Made by a program: the position numbers and the translations under genes. Under the pieces are notes generated by a model. That model worked only from the letters and a program-made list of their open reading frames with translations. It was not told where the DNA came from and did no database searches. Below are positions 8,544-16,038 of a stretch of DNA of 64,000 nucleotides, one piece after another. Source of the stretch: VRUE01 sp963715625 (GTDB lineage: Bacteria > Actinomycetota > Thermoleophilia > Solirubrobacterales > 70-9); assembly GCA_963715625.1 (NCBI GenBank), contig OY970260.1, positions 2,604,001-2,668,000 on the forward strand. The letters are read 5' to 3'. Numbering within the stretch: position 1 is the stretch's first letter; each line of letters begins with the position of its first letter.

Positions 8544-8825
8544 TCAGTTGTTGACTGCCGGCGCGACGGTCTCGAGCTCCTGGCCTACCGCCTCGACCTC
8601 CTCGATGCCCTCGCCGTCGAGGTCGCGCGAGCAGACGATCCGGAAGCGGCCCGTGCCGATCTCCGCGTCGGGAACGACAGGCAGGCCACGAATGTGGTCC
8701 CAGCCCAGCCGCTCGACCTCGAACGGGTTCATCCGCACCTCCGCCGCCGGGAACGGGCAGTTCGAGTTGTGCTGGTCGATCGCCTTGGAGATCGCCTCCA
8801 GGTTCTTCGCCTCGGGAGAAGCCAT
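8544..8825 (-). CDS. Small hypothetical protein, conserved-looking
   Basis: A 93-residue acidic protein that I do not recognise. It begins MASPEAKNLEAISKAIDQHN, contains a single Cys in NSNCPFPAAEVRMNPFEVER, and has a mixed strand-helix pattern without signal peptide or membrane segment. The motif LGWDHIRGLPVVPDAEIGTG suggests a small soluble beta-containing fold. Codon use matches the host: third positions are mostly G or C. It is convergent with ccdA and its stop codon touches the shared hairpin. I chose the ATG at 8825 over one eight codons upstream because the upstream residues look non-coding. Confidence 0.55.
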   Translation of the reverse strand: MASPEAKNLEAISKAIDQHNSNCPFPAAEVRMNPFEVERLGWDHIRGLPVVPDAEIGTGRFRIVCSRDLDGEGIEEVEAVGQELETVAPAVNN

Positions 8826-8929
8826 CGAGCGAAGTCTAGGCCTGTGCACGACGCAAAGGAGATACTGCAGAGATACCCGAGATAGCCATAAGAGAGGTCA
8901 TTGAGTCGGGTGGTATCAAATGCTTCAAA

Positions 8930-9253
8930 ATGCAAACCCTCCGTGAGGCAAGCATCTACAAGAAGCTCGGACCGGGGGTTAACAAAGAGCTGAGCGATGC
9001 ACTCCGGCAGAAGAGCCTGGAGCACAGCAAAATGCCTGTATATCAGCACGAATCGTATGTCTACGAGCAGGGATCAGATGCGGCCAGGCTCATCAACTCG
9101 ATCATCGGGCCGCCTTCCGAGGACGGCGCAAATGTGATTCTCGAGGCGGTAGCTCCAGACGCCGAGAACAATGTCGCGGAAGCCCAGCTTGAGGAAGTCA
9201 GGGCCCTTGCCATCCAGCTGAATGACGTGTTCGCAGAGCCCGAAACGGACTAG
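8930..9253 (+). CDS. Hypothetical protein in a low-GC patch, perhaps 5'-truncated
   Basis: A 107-residue hydrophilic protein with no family that I recognise. Base composition is clearly lower in G+C than its neighbours, and codons such as AAA, ATA and AGA are common, which suggests recent acquisition. The frame stays open upstream to a TAG at 8837-8839, and the 30 codons before the ATG read like protein (EIPEIAIREVIESGGIKCFK), yet none is ATG, GTG or TTG. The gene may therefore have lost its 5' end. Visible features are a Tyr-rich centre (VYQHESYVYEQGSDAARLIN) and an acidic C-terminus. No neighbour suggests a function. Confidence 0.45.
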   Translation: MQTLREASIYKKLGPGVNKELSDALRQKSLEHSKMPVYQHESYVYEQGSDAARLINSIIGPPSEDGANVILEAVAPDAENNVAEAQLEEVRALAIQLNDVFAEPETD

Positions 9254-9261
9254 GCCGAAAG

Positions 9262-9675
9262 CTACAGCGTGCTGCCGGGATCGTAGGCCTCGCCAGGCGT
9301 GGCGCCGAGAGCGAGCAAACGGAGGCCGTCGGGGCCGGCCGTGATCTTGCGCTTGACGGCCGGACCGACTCGAACGATGTGGTCTTGGTCAAGCGGGTAT
9401 CGCTCGCCGTCGGCTTCAAGAGTGCCTGAGCCGCGGAGGGCGACGTAGACCTCCTCCTGACCGAGCTGCTGAGGCCGTTTGGCGAACATCTGGCCGCCGA
9501 TGCCGTCCTCGGAATGGTCGTGCTCGGGGTATTCGTCGGCGCCGGGCGCCATCTCCTCGATCGAGATGCCGAACGAGCTGACGCCGAGGGCCGCGGCGGC
9601 ACGGCGGAGGCCGACCCGGTCGAAACCCTGGAGAGCCTCGATCTCCTCGATCCTGGCGTGCGTTACGTCCGCGAT
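9262..9675 (-). CDS. Cupin-domain protein, apparently with an ATC start codon
   Basis: A single cupin domain of about 137 residues. Residues 41-96 include PGADEYPEHDHSEDG (cupin motif 1 with metal-binding His) and QEEVYVALRGSGTLEADGE; a second-motif region follows (AVKRKITAGPDGLRLLALGA). Cupins are small beta-barrel metal proteins of many functions. The first conventional start, ATG at 9552, would remove the conserved-looking N-terminal helix IADVTHARIEEIEALQGFDR. Reading back, the frame stays open to a TAG at 9685-9687 and contains no ATG, GTG or TTG. The best start by context is ATC at 9675. The gene is convergent with 8930-9253 and divergent from dinB. Confidence 0.6.
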   Translation of the reverse strand: MADVTHARIEEIEALQGFDRVGLRRAAAALGVSSFGISIEEMAPGADEYPEHDHSEDGIGGQMFAKRPQQLGQEEVYVALRGSGTLEADGERYPLDQDHIVRVGPAVKRKITAGPDGLRLLALGATPGEAYDPGSTL

Positions 9676-9738
9676 GCCTGGAATCTACCCGCGTTCAGGA
9701 CGTTCAACCCCGTCCCCCCTTCCTCCTACCATCGACCT

Positions 9739-10830
9739 GTGGCCTTCGAGCGCACCGTCGCCCACCTCGACATGGACGCCTTCTACGCGTCGGTGGAGCT
9801 GCGGCGGCGGCCGGAGCTGAAGGGGAAGCCGGTCGTCGTCTGCGGGTCGGGTCCGCGGGCCGTGGTGACCACGGCGAGCTATGAGGCTCGCAGGCTGGCG
9901 GGGATCCACTCGGCGATGCCGGCCGCGGTGGCGCGGCGGCGGCTGCCGGATGCGGTCTACCTGCAGCCGGACTTCTCCGCCTACCGCGAGGCCTCTGGGC
10001 AGGTGATGGCGATCCTGCGGCGCAACGCGGAGACGGTCGAGGTGGTCGGGCTCGACGAGGCCTACATCGACCTGACCGGGATCTTCTCGCCCAAGGCGAC
10101 GATGCGGCGGATCGCCGCCAAGATCCGCGAGGAGACCGGGCTGACCTGCTCGGTCGGGATCTCCGAGAGCAGGATGCTGGCGAAGATCACCAGCGAGCTG
10201 GGCAAGCCCGCGGGCCTGGTCGTGCTCTCGCGCGAGGAGGCCCTGGCGCGGTTCTCGTCCGAGTCGCCCGGGCTGATCCCGGGCATCGGGCCCAAGTCGG
10301 TCGCCAAGCTCGAGGCGATGGGCATTCGCACGCTGGCTGAGCTGCGCGCGCAGGAGCCCTCGGGCCTGGAGCATGCCTTCGGGCCCCGCCAAGGTCGCTG
10401 GCTGCACAGGCGCGCCCGCCTCGAAGACGAGACCCCGGTCGCGGTTTCGCGCGAGACCAAGTCGCAATCGGCCGAGACCACCTTCGACGTCGACGTTCGC
10501 GACCGGGGCGAGATGGAGAACCACCTGGGGCAGCTCGCCGAAGAGCTCTGCCGCCGCCTGCGCTCGCGCGAGCTCGAGGGCCGCACGATCGGGATCAAGA
10601 TCCGCCTCGACGACTGGACCAACGCCACCCGCTCGCACACGGTCGAGACGCCGACCAGCGACCCGGCCGTGGTCGTGCCGGTCGCCCTCGACCTGCTGCG
10701 CGCCTATGACCCCCAGCGGCCGGTGCGGCTGCTCGGCGTCCGGCTCGCCGGCTTCGACGGCGGCACCGGCGAAGCGGAGGAGCCCGAGGCGCCGCCAAAT
10801 GGCCAGCTGCAGCTCGGCCAGGCGGCCTGA
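9739..10830 (+). CDS. dinB: DNA polymerase IV (Y-family translesion polymerase)
   Basis: A 363-residue Y-family polymerase that copies damaged DNA. The N-terminal catalytic motif AHLDMDAFYASVELRRRPEL carries the first two metal-binding Asp residues. The second block, VGLDEAYIDLTG, has the catalytic Asp-Glu pair. A helix-hairpin-helix (GIGPKSVAKLEAMGIRTLAEL) and the little-finger domain follow. The C-terminal QLQLGQAA resembles a beta-clamp-binding peptide (consensus QLxLF), although the final aromatic residue is missing. GTG start (VAFERTVAHLD), without an obvious Shine-Dalgarno sequence. Confidence 0.93.
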   Translation: MAFERTVAHLDMDAFYASVELRRRPELKGKPVVVCGSGPRAVVTTASYEARRLAGIHSAMPAAVARRRLPDAVYLQPDFSAYREASGQVMAILRRNAETVEVVGLDEAYIDLTGIFSPKATMRRIAAKIREETGLTCSVGISESRMLAKITSELGKPAGLVVLSREEALARFSSESPGLIPGIGPKSVAKLEAMGIRTLAELRAQEPSGLEHAFGPRQGRWLHRRARLEDETPVAVSRETKSQSAETTFDVDVRDRGEMENHLGQLAEELCRRLRSRELEGRTIGIKIRLDDWTNATRSHTVETPTSDPAVVVPVALDLLRAYDPQRPVRLLGVRLAGFDGGTGEAEEPEAPPNGQLQLGQAA

Positions 10831-10883
10831 GCGTTCGCCTGCCGCTTCGCAGGATCGTGGCGGACCTGTGCGAAGATTGCCCC

Positions 10884-12320
10884 GTGAGCTCGGACAGGCT
10901 CAGCGGACTCGACTCCTCCTTCCTCCACATGGAGAGAGCCGGTGCGCACATGCACGTCGCCTCGGTCAGCATCTTCGAGGGGCCGGCACCAAGCCACGTG
11001 GACTTCCGCGACCACATCGCCGCCCGCCTGCACCTCGTCCCCCGCTTCCGCCAGAAGCTGCGCTTCGTCCCCTTCGGCCAGGGCCGTCCCGTCTGGGTCG
11101 ACGACCCCCACCTCAACATGGAGTACCACGTGAGGCAGACCGCGCTGCCCGCTCCCGGCTCCGAGGAACAGCTGCGCAACCTGGCGGCGCGGATCTTCTC
11201 CCAGCAGCTCGACCGCAGCAAGCCGCTGTGGGAGCTGTGGCTGGTCGAGGGCCTCGACGGCGGCCACTTCGCGATCATCGGCAAGAGCCACCACGCCCTC
11301 GTCGACGGCATCTCCGGCGTCGACATCACCACCGTGCTCTTCGACCTCGAACGGGAGCCGGCCAACCCGCCCGCGCGCCCCCCCACGTGGGCGCCGCGGC
11401 CGGAGCCGACCGACCTCCACCTGCTCGGCGAGGCGCTGCGCGAGCGCGCCACCAGCCCGCGCGAGATCGTCCGCGGCGTGCGCGCTGCCCTGCGCGGCCC
11501 GCGCCAGGTCCTGGGCGGGATAGGCGATGCGAGCAAGATGGTCGGCGCCGGCATGTCCGCCCCCCCGACCCCGTTCAACGTCGAAATCGGCCCCCACCGC
11601 CGCATCGCCTTCATCCGCACCGAGCTCGACGTGCTGAAGGCGGTCAAGAACGAGCACGGCGGCACCGTCAACGACGTCGTCCTCTCCGTCGTCGCCGGTG
11701 CGATCGGCAACTACCTGCGTGCTCGCGGCCACGACACCGAAGGCCTGGAGATGCGCGCCATGGTCCCGGTCAGCGTCCGTGCCGAGGAGGAGCGCGGCGC
11801 GCTCGGCAACCGCATCTCGGCGATGATGGCGCCGCTGCCGGTCTGGTGCGAGGCGCCGGTCCAGCGCCTGCACCTGATCACCGAGACGATGGGCGACCTG
11901 AAGGGCTCCGGCCAGGCGGTCGGCGCCGAGATCCTCACCCGGATCGTCGACTTCGCCCCGACCACGATCGCCTCCCAGGCGGCCCGCCTGCAGCCGGCCC
12001 AGCGCTTCTTCAACCTCGTCGTCACCAACGTGCCCGGGCCGCAGTTCCCGCTCTACATCCTGGGGCGGGAGATGGAGTCGATCTTCCCGCTCGTGCCGCT
12101 GGCCCGCCGCCAAGCGCTCTGCGTCGGGATCATGTCCTACAACGGCCAGGTCGACTTCGGGCTCATCGGCGACTACGACGCGATGGCCGACCTCGACAGC
12201 TTCGGGCTCGACCTCGAAGGCGCGATCGCCGAAATCGCCGGCGAGGCGGCGAGTGCGGGGCGCCAGGCTCAGCGAGCCAGCCGCGCCGAGACGCGGAACG
12301 GCGCGCTGTCGGTCAAGTAG
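10884..12320 (+). CDS. Wax ester synthase / diacylglycerol acyltransferase (WS/DGAT)
   Basis: A 478-residue bifunctional acyltransferase that makes triacylglycerol or wax esters from acyl-CoA. It starts SSDRLSGLDSSFLHMERAGA, the standard family N-terminus. The catalytic HHxxxDG motif is KSHHALVDGISGVD near residue 133. The PLW block (SKPLWELWLVEGL) and the C-terminal NVPGPQFPLYILGREM are also characteristic. GTG at 10884 was chosen; a GTG 27 bp upstream is also in frame. Its last 52 bp overlap the 3' end of the convergent metalloprotease gene. Storage lipid synthesis is common in soil actinobacteria. Confidence 0.9.
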   Translation: MSSDRLSGLDSSFLHMERAGAHMHVASVSIFEGPAPSHVDFRDHIAARLHLVPRFRQKLRFVPFGQGRPVWVDDPHLNMEYHVRQTALPAPGSEEQLRNLAARIFSQQLDRSKPLWELWLVEGLDGGHFAIIGKSHHALVDGISGVDITTVLFDLEREPANPPARPPTWAPRPEPTDLHLLGEALRERATSPREIVRGVRAALRGPRQVLGGIGDASKMVGAGMSAPPTPFNVEIGPHRRIAFIRTELDVLKAVKNEHGGTVNDVVLSVVAGAIGNYLRARGHDTEGLEMRAMVPVSVRAEEERGALGNRISAMMAPLPVWCEAPVQRLHLITETMGDLKGSGQAVGAEILTRIVDFAPTTIASQAARLQPAQRFFNLVVTNVPGPQFPLYILGREMESIFPLVPLARRQALCVGIMSYNGQVDFGLIGDYDAMADLDSFGLDLEGAIAEIAGEAASAGRQAQRASRAETRNGALSVK

Positions 12321-13639
12321 GCCCAGTCGAGCCGGCGGGCGCTGAAGCCGGCCGCCCTGGCATCGGCGTTGATCAGCACCGCGGTGACGCGATCGAACTT
12401 CCCCGGGTGCGGCAGGCGCGCGGTCATGCGGCCGCCGTGCCGGTCGAAGTCGAGGACGCGGACGGCGCGGCCCCGGCGCTCGCTCCCCGACCTGCCCACC
12501 AGCGCCAGCCCGGTGGCGATGCCGCGCGGCGCCACCGCGTCGACGAGGAGGGCGCGCCCGCCGCGGACGTGCACCCGCAGCAGCTGGAAGGTCGTGTGGT
12601 TGAGCTGCCGGTACCGGGCCCGGCCGCCGAGGGGCAGGCTCCCCTGCCGCGAGACGTCCGGGTAGGAGTGGCCCTCGGGGAACGCTGTATCGGTGCGCCA
12701 CTCGGGCAGGTCGCCGGCGAAGCGGACGAAATCGCGACTGAAGTCCGACCCGCCCGCGGCCTCGATCGCGGCGTCGTAGGCGGCGACCGAGAAGCCCCCC
12801 GGCTTCGTGTGGACCGCCCGCGACCAGGCGTCGCGCACGATCTCGCGCCCGTAGCGACGGGCCAGCCACTTGTTCCAGACCGCCGAGCCGTACTCCTTGA
12901 TCGAGTTGGCCGTCAGCGGCGTGTCGTAGCGCTTGACCCAGCGGCGCACGTAGCGCAGGTAGTCGTCGATCCTGTCGTAGACCTGGTCCTCCATCCAGAC
13001 CGCGGTCGACTCTGCGAACCAGGCGTCCTGGTAGGCGTCGTAGCCGAACTGGAGGATGTGGTTGTACTCGTGGGCGAAGGTGACCTCGAGGTCCTGCTGG
13101 GCCGAGGTTCCGGGGAACTCGCGCGGGTCGTAGTCGTTGTCCAGCACCAGGTAGCCGTACAGGTGCCGGGGCAGGCGCCCCTTGATCCCCTGGCCGCGGT
13201 CGGGCGCCGCGTAGCCGAAGAGCGCCCCGCCGATCTGGTCCAGGTAGACGTCGGTCTTGCCCCGTCCGCCGCCCTTGCTCCCGTCGGATTTCGGCGCCCG
13301 CCAGCCGAGCTTGCGGTTCTCGATCGCGTAGACGCGCTCGGCGACGGCCTGGACCCGCAGCACGTAGTCGGGGATGCCGTCGGCGTCGGCGTCGGCGAGC
13401 TTGGGGGCGTCGATTCCCTCCGTCACCCAGTGGACGCAGAAGTGGCGCGTACAGGATGGCGAGCGCGGCGCCTCGGGCACCGTGTAGGCGTTGCGGTTCG
13501 GGTCGGGGTGGTCGGTCGGGCGCGCCGCGGGCGAGTGGAAGAACCACTGGCCCTGCGCGGAGGCCGATGCGGGCAAGACCGCGATCGCGGCCGCACTTGC
13601 CAGTCCAGCCCCGATCGCCCGCCAGCTCCGCCCCCGCAC
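12269..13639 (-). CDS. Secreted putative zinc metalloprotease (HExxH family)
   Basis: A 456-residue exported protein. The N-terminus RGRSWRAIGAGLASAAAIAV is followed by LPASASAQG, a clear signal peptide with an Ala-x-Ala cleavage site. The motif FAHEYNHILQFGYD supplies HExxH, and FAESTAVWMED about 17 residues later supplies a likely third ligand Glu, the gluzincin pattern. A D-x-D-x-DG-rich stretch (KLADADADGIPDYV) resembles calcium-binding repeats. The C-terminal 120 residues look like a beta-sandwich. GTG at 13639 was chosen; TTG at 13648 is an alternative. The substrate is unknown. The gene ends inside the convergent WS/DGAT gene. Confidence 0.72.
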   Translation of the reverse strand: MRGRSWRAIGAGLASAAAIAVLPASASAQGQWFFHSPAARPTDHPDPNRNAYTVPEAPRSPSCTRHFCVHWVTEGIDAPKLADADADGIPDYVLRVQAVAERVYAIENRKLGWRAPKSDGSKGGGRGKTDVYLDQIGGALFGYAAPDRGQGIKGRLPRHLYGYLVLDNDYDPREFPGTSAQQDLEVTFAHEYNHILQFGYDAYQDAWFAESTAVWMEDQVYDRIDDYLRYVRRWVKRYDTPLTANSIKEYGSAVWNKWLARRYGREIVRDAWSRAVHTKPGGFSVAAYDAAIEAAGGSDFSRDFVRFAGDLPEWRTDTAFPEGHSYPDVSRQGSLPLGGRARYRQLNHTTFQLLRVHVRGGRALLVDAVAPRGIATGLALVGRSGSERRGRAVRVLDFDRHGGRMTARLPHPGKFDRVTAVLINADARAAGFSARRLDWAYLTDSAPFRVSARLAR

Positions 13640-13678
13640 GCCGGGCAATCTACAGCCGGCCGGCCCACCCTCGTTTGC

Positions 13679-13724
13679 TGAGTTCGCCTTTTCCCGTCCT
13701 ACTGCCCCGGAAAAGGCGAACTCA
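13679..13724. repeat. 16-bp perfect inverted repeat in a divergent intergenic region
   Basis: Arms 13679-13694 (TGAGTTCGCCTTTTCC) and 13709-13724 are perfect complements around a 14-base loop. It lies between the divergent starts of the metalloprotease (13639) and nadE (13772), so it cannot be a terminator of either gene. It may be an operator or a mobile palindrome. The loop read on the minus strand (GGGGCAGTAGGACG) resembles the GCATAGGACC loop of the hairpin at 15953. Confidence 0.6.
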
Positions 13725-13771
13725 CCGCGTGGACGGGATACTTCAGGCGTGAGTCCCCGCCGGAGCACGGC

Positions 13772-15442
13772 GTGCGCATAGCGCTGGCCCAGATCGACCC
13801 CACGGTCGGCGACGTCGACGGCAACTGCGCCAAGATCGCCGAGTGGATCGGGCGCGCCCGCGAGGAGGGCGCCGAGCTGGTCGTCTTCCCCGAGCTCTGC
13901 GTGCCGGGCTACCCGGCCGAGGACCTCTACCTGAAGCGGCACTTCGTCGAGGCGAACCGGCGCGCGGTCGAGGAGCTGGCCGGCGAGAGCGCCGGCCTGG
14001 TCGCGCTGGTGGGCTTCGCCGAGCCGGTCGCGGGCGGCGGCGACTCCCGCCACGCCCACAACTCGCTCGCCGTGCTGGCCGGCGGGGAGCTGCGCGCCGT
14101 CTACCGCAAGAACCGGCTGCCCAACTACGCCGTCTTCGACGAGCAGCGCTACTTCGTCCCGGGGGGAGAGCCGGAGACGATCGAGGTCGCCGGCCAGCTC
14201 GTCGGCCTGACGATCTGCGAGGACGTCTGGGTGCCGGGCCCGCCGGCCTCGAGCGAGGCCGCGGCGGGCGCGAGCCTGATCGCAAACCCCTCGGGCTCGC
14301 CGTATCACCGCGGCAAGGGGCGCGAGCGCGAAGCGATGTTCGCCGAGCGCGCCCGCGCCTACGGCGCCCACTTCGCCTTCTGCAACCTCGTCGGCGGCCA
14401 GGACGAGCTGGTCTTCGACGGGCACAGCCTCCTCGTCGACCCCAGCGGGGAGGTGATCGCCCGCGCGGCCCAGTTCGAGGAGGAGCTGCTGATCTGCGAC
14501 GCCCCCTCCCCCGGCCCGGGCCGCCTCGCCGAGCCGCTCCCCGACCTGGCGGAGGTCTACGCGGCGCTGGTGCTCGGGCTGCGCGACTACGTGCGCAAGA
14601 ACGGCTTCCACCACGTCGGCATCGCGCTCTCGGGCGGGATCGACTCGACCCTCGTCGCCCTGCTCGCCGTCGACGCGCTCGGGCCGGACCGGGTCAGCTG
14701 CGTTGTGATGCCCTCGCCGCATTCGAGCCTTGAAACACAGGCCGACGCACGGACTATCGCCGCCAACCTCGGCACCAGGCTGATCGAGATCCCGATCGCG
14801 CCGGCGATGGCGGAGTACGAGCGGGCGCTGAGTGACGCCTTCGGCGGCGACCGCGACATGCAAGCGGCCGCCGGCCCGCTGCCGCGCGACCCGACCCGGC
14901 CCTCCGAGCCCGACCTGGCGGCGGAGAACATCCAGGCGCGGATCCGCGGCAACATGATGATGGCGCTCTCCAACAAGCACGGCTGGCTGGTGCTGACGAC
15001 CGGCAACAAGAGCGAGATGTCGGTCGGCTACGCGACGCTCTACGGCGACATGGCGGGGGGCTTTGCGGCGATCAAGGACGTGCCGAAGACCCTGGTCTAC
15101 GAGCTCACCCGCCACCGCAACGAGGTCGCTGGCCGCGAGCTGGTGCCCGCTTCGGTGCTCGAGCGCGCCCCGTCCGCCGAGCTGCGCCCCGACCAGCTCG
15201 ACAGCGACTCGCTGCCGCCCTACGACCTGCTCGATCGCATCCTCGAGTCCTACGTCGAGCGCGACGAAGGCCGCGAGGAGATGATCGCCGCCGGCCTGCC
15301 CGCCGCGGTCGTCGACGACGTCATCCGCATGGTCGACCGCTCCGAGTACAAGCGCCGCCAGGCCGCGCCCGGGATCAGGATCACGCCGAAGGCGTTCGGC
15401 CGCGACCGCAGGCTGCCGATTACAAACAGGTTTGGCGGCTAG
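13772..15442 (+). CDS. nadE: Glutamine-dependent NAD+ synthetase
   Basis: A 556-residue two-domain enzyme for the last step of NAD synthesis. The N-terminal nitrilase-type glutaminase domain shows its Glu-Lys-Cys triad: FPELCVPGYPAEDLY (residue 45), YRKNRLPNYAVFDE (near 112) and GLTICEDVW (near 149). The C-terminal synthetase domain has the ATP-binding P-loop GIALSGGIDSTLVALLAVDA (near 289-300) and TGNKSEMSVGYATLYGD. ATP, deamido-NAD and glutamine are substrates. GTG start. The stop codon TAG at 15440-15442 directly abuts a long inverted repeat. Confidence 0.95.
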   Translation: MRIALAQIDPTVGDVDGNCAKIAEWIGRAREEGAELVVFPELCVPGYPAEDLYLKRHFVEANRRAVEELAGESAGLVALVGFAEPVAGGGDSRHAHNSLAVLAGGELRAVYRKNRLPNYAVFDEQRYFVPGGEPETIEVAGQLVGLTICEDVWVPGPPASSEAAAGASLIANPSGSPYHRGKGREREAMFAERARAYGAHFAFCNLVGGQDELVFDGHSLLVDPSGEVIARAAQFEEELLICDAPSPGPGRLAEPLPDLAEVYAALVLGLRDYVRKNGFHHVGIALSGGIDSTLVALLAVDALGPDRVSCVVMPSPHSSLETQADARTIAANLGTRLIEIPIAPAMAEYERALSDAFGGDRDMQAAAGPLPRDPTRPSEPDLAAENIQARIRGNMMMALSNKHGWLVLTTGNKSEMSVGYATLYGDMAGGFAAIKDVPKTLVYELTRHRNEVAGRELVPASVLERAPSAELRPDQLDSDSLPPYDLLDRILESYVERDEGREEMIAAGLPAAVVDDVIRMVDRSEYKRRQAAPGIRITPKAFGRDRRLPITNRFGG

Positions 15443-15548
15443 TCAGGCCGCTTCCATGCCGGCGCCTGGCGGCGTCCTCGGTCGCTCACGTGCAGAGCCC
15501 GCTTCGCTCCCTGCGTCCTTGTCATGCTTGGCCTGGAAGCGGCCTGAC
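15442..15548. repeat. 107-bp inverted repeat joining two convergent stop regions
   Basis: Arms 15442-15456 (GTCAGGCCGCTTCCA) and 15534-15548 are perfectly complementary over 15 bp, separated by 77 bp. The left arm starts on the last base of the nadE stop; the right arm lies inside the last codons of the convergent thioesterase gene and encodes its final residues (VRPLPGQA). It may end transcription from both sides. Confidence 0.55.
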
Positions 15549-15929
15549 AGCAATTGTCATTTGGGCCAGCGCGCAAAGTTTGCCGTTTGCGTCTGTTACT
15601 TCCGCGTCCCAGACCCAGGTCGTGCGGCCCCGGTGGCGGGCCTTGGCCTGGACCTCGGCGTGGCCTTCGGTGACGGGCCGGATGAAGTTGACGCTTATCG
15701 ACTGGCCCATCGCGATCATCCCGTCGTCGAGCACCGCCAGCGCGGTCGCCCGCGAGCAGACGCTCTCGACCAGGCTCGACATCACGCCGCCGTGCAGGAG
15801 GCCGACCGGCTGGCGCAGCTCGTCGCGCATCTGCACCCGCACCCGGGCGTGCCCGGGATCGTCGTCGAGCCACTCCGTCCCCAGCAGGGCGTCGAAGTGA
15901 GACACCAGTCCGCGCGGATCCTCTGCCAT
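15522..15929 (-). CDS. PaaI-type hotdog-fold thioesterase
   Basis: A 135-residue hotdog-fold protein of the PaaI/YdiI group, which hydrolyses acyl- or aryl-CoA thioesters in the cytoplasm. The core QPVGLLHGGVMSSLVESVCS carries the HGG motif and the catalytic acidic residue; VNFIRPVTEGHAEVQAKARH and VWDAEVTDANGKLCALA are standard. The ATG at 15929 (MAEDPRGLVSHFDALLG) was preferred to a GTG 24 codons upstream because that extension would run into the palindrome at 15953. Its 3' end is inside the inverted repeat shared with nadE, so its last residues may be shaped by that element. Confidence 0.85.
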   Translation of the reverse strand: MAEDPRGLVSHFDALLGTEWLDDDPGHARVRVQMRDELRQPVGLLHGGVMSSLVESVCSRATALAVLDDGMIAMGQSISVNFIRPVTEGHAEVQAKARHRGRTTWVWDAEVTDANGKLCALAQMTIAVRPLPGQA

Positions 15930-15952
15930 CGCGGCCGGGACACTACCTCCAC

Positions 15953-16006
15953 GGGGCGTGTCTGACTTTACGGGTGCATAGGACCCCTTAACCTCAGACA
16001 CGCCCC
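15953..16006. repeat. 13-bp inverted repeat with GCATAG loop, divergent region
   Basis: Arms 15953-15965 (GGGGCGTGTCTGA) and 15994-16006 pair perfectly. The loop contains GGGTGCATAGGACCC, whose GCATAG core recurs in hairpins at 32529 and 38038. It lies between the divergent thioesterase (start 15929) and the anti-sigma-like gene (start 16039), so it is not a terminator of either. Confidence 0.55.
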
Positions 16007-16038
16007 TCCGGGGCGAGGCTCGCGTAGGCTTCCGGCCC

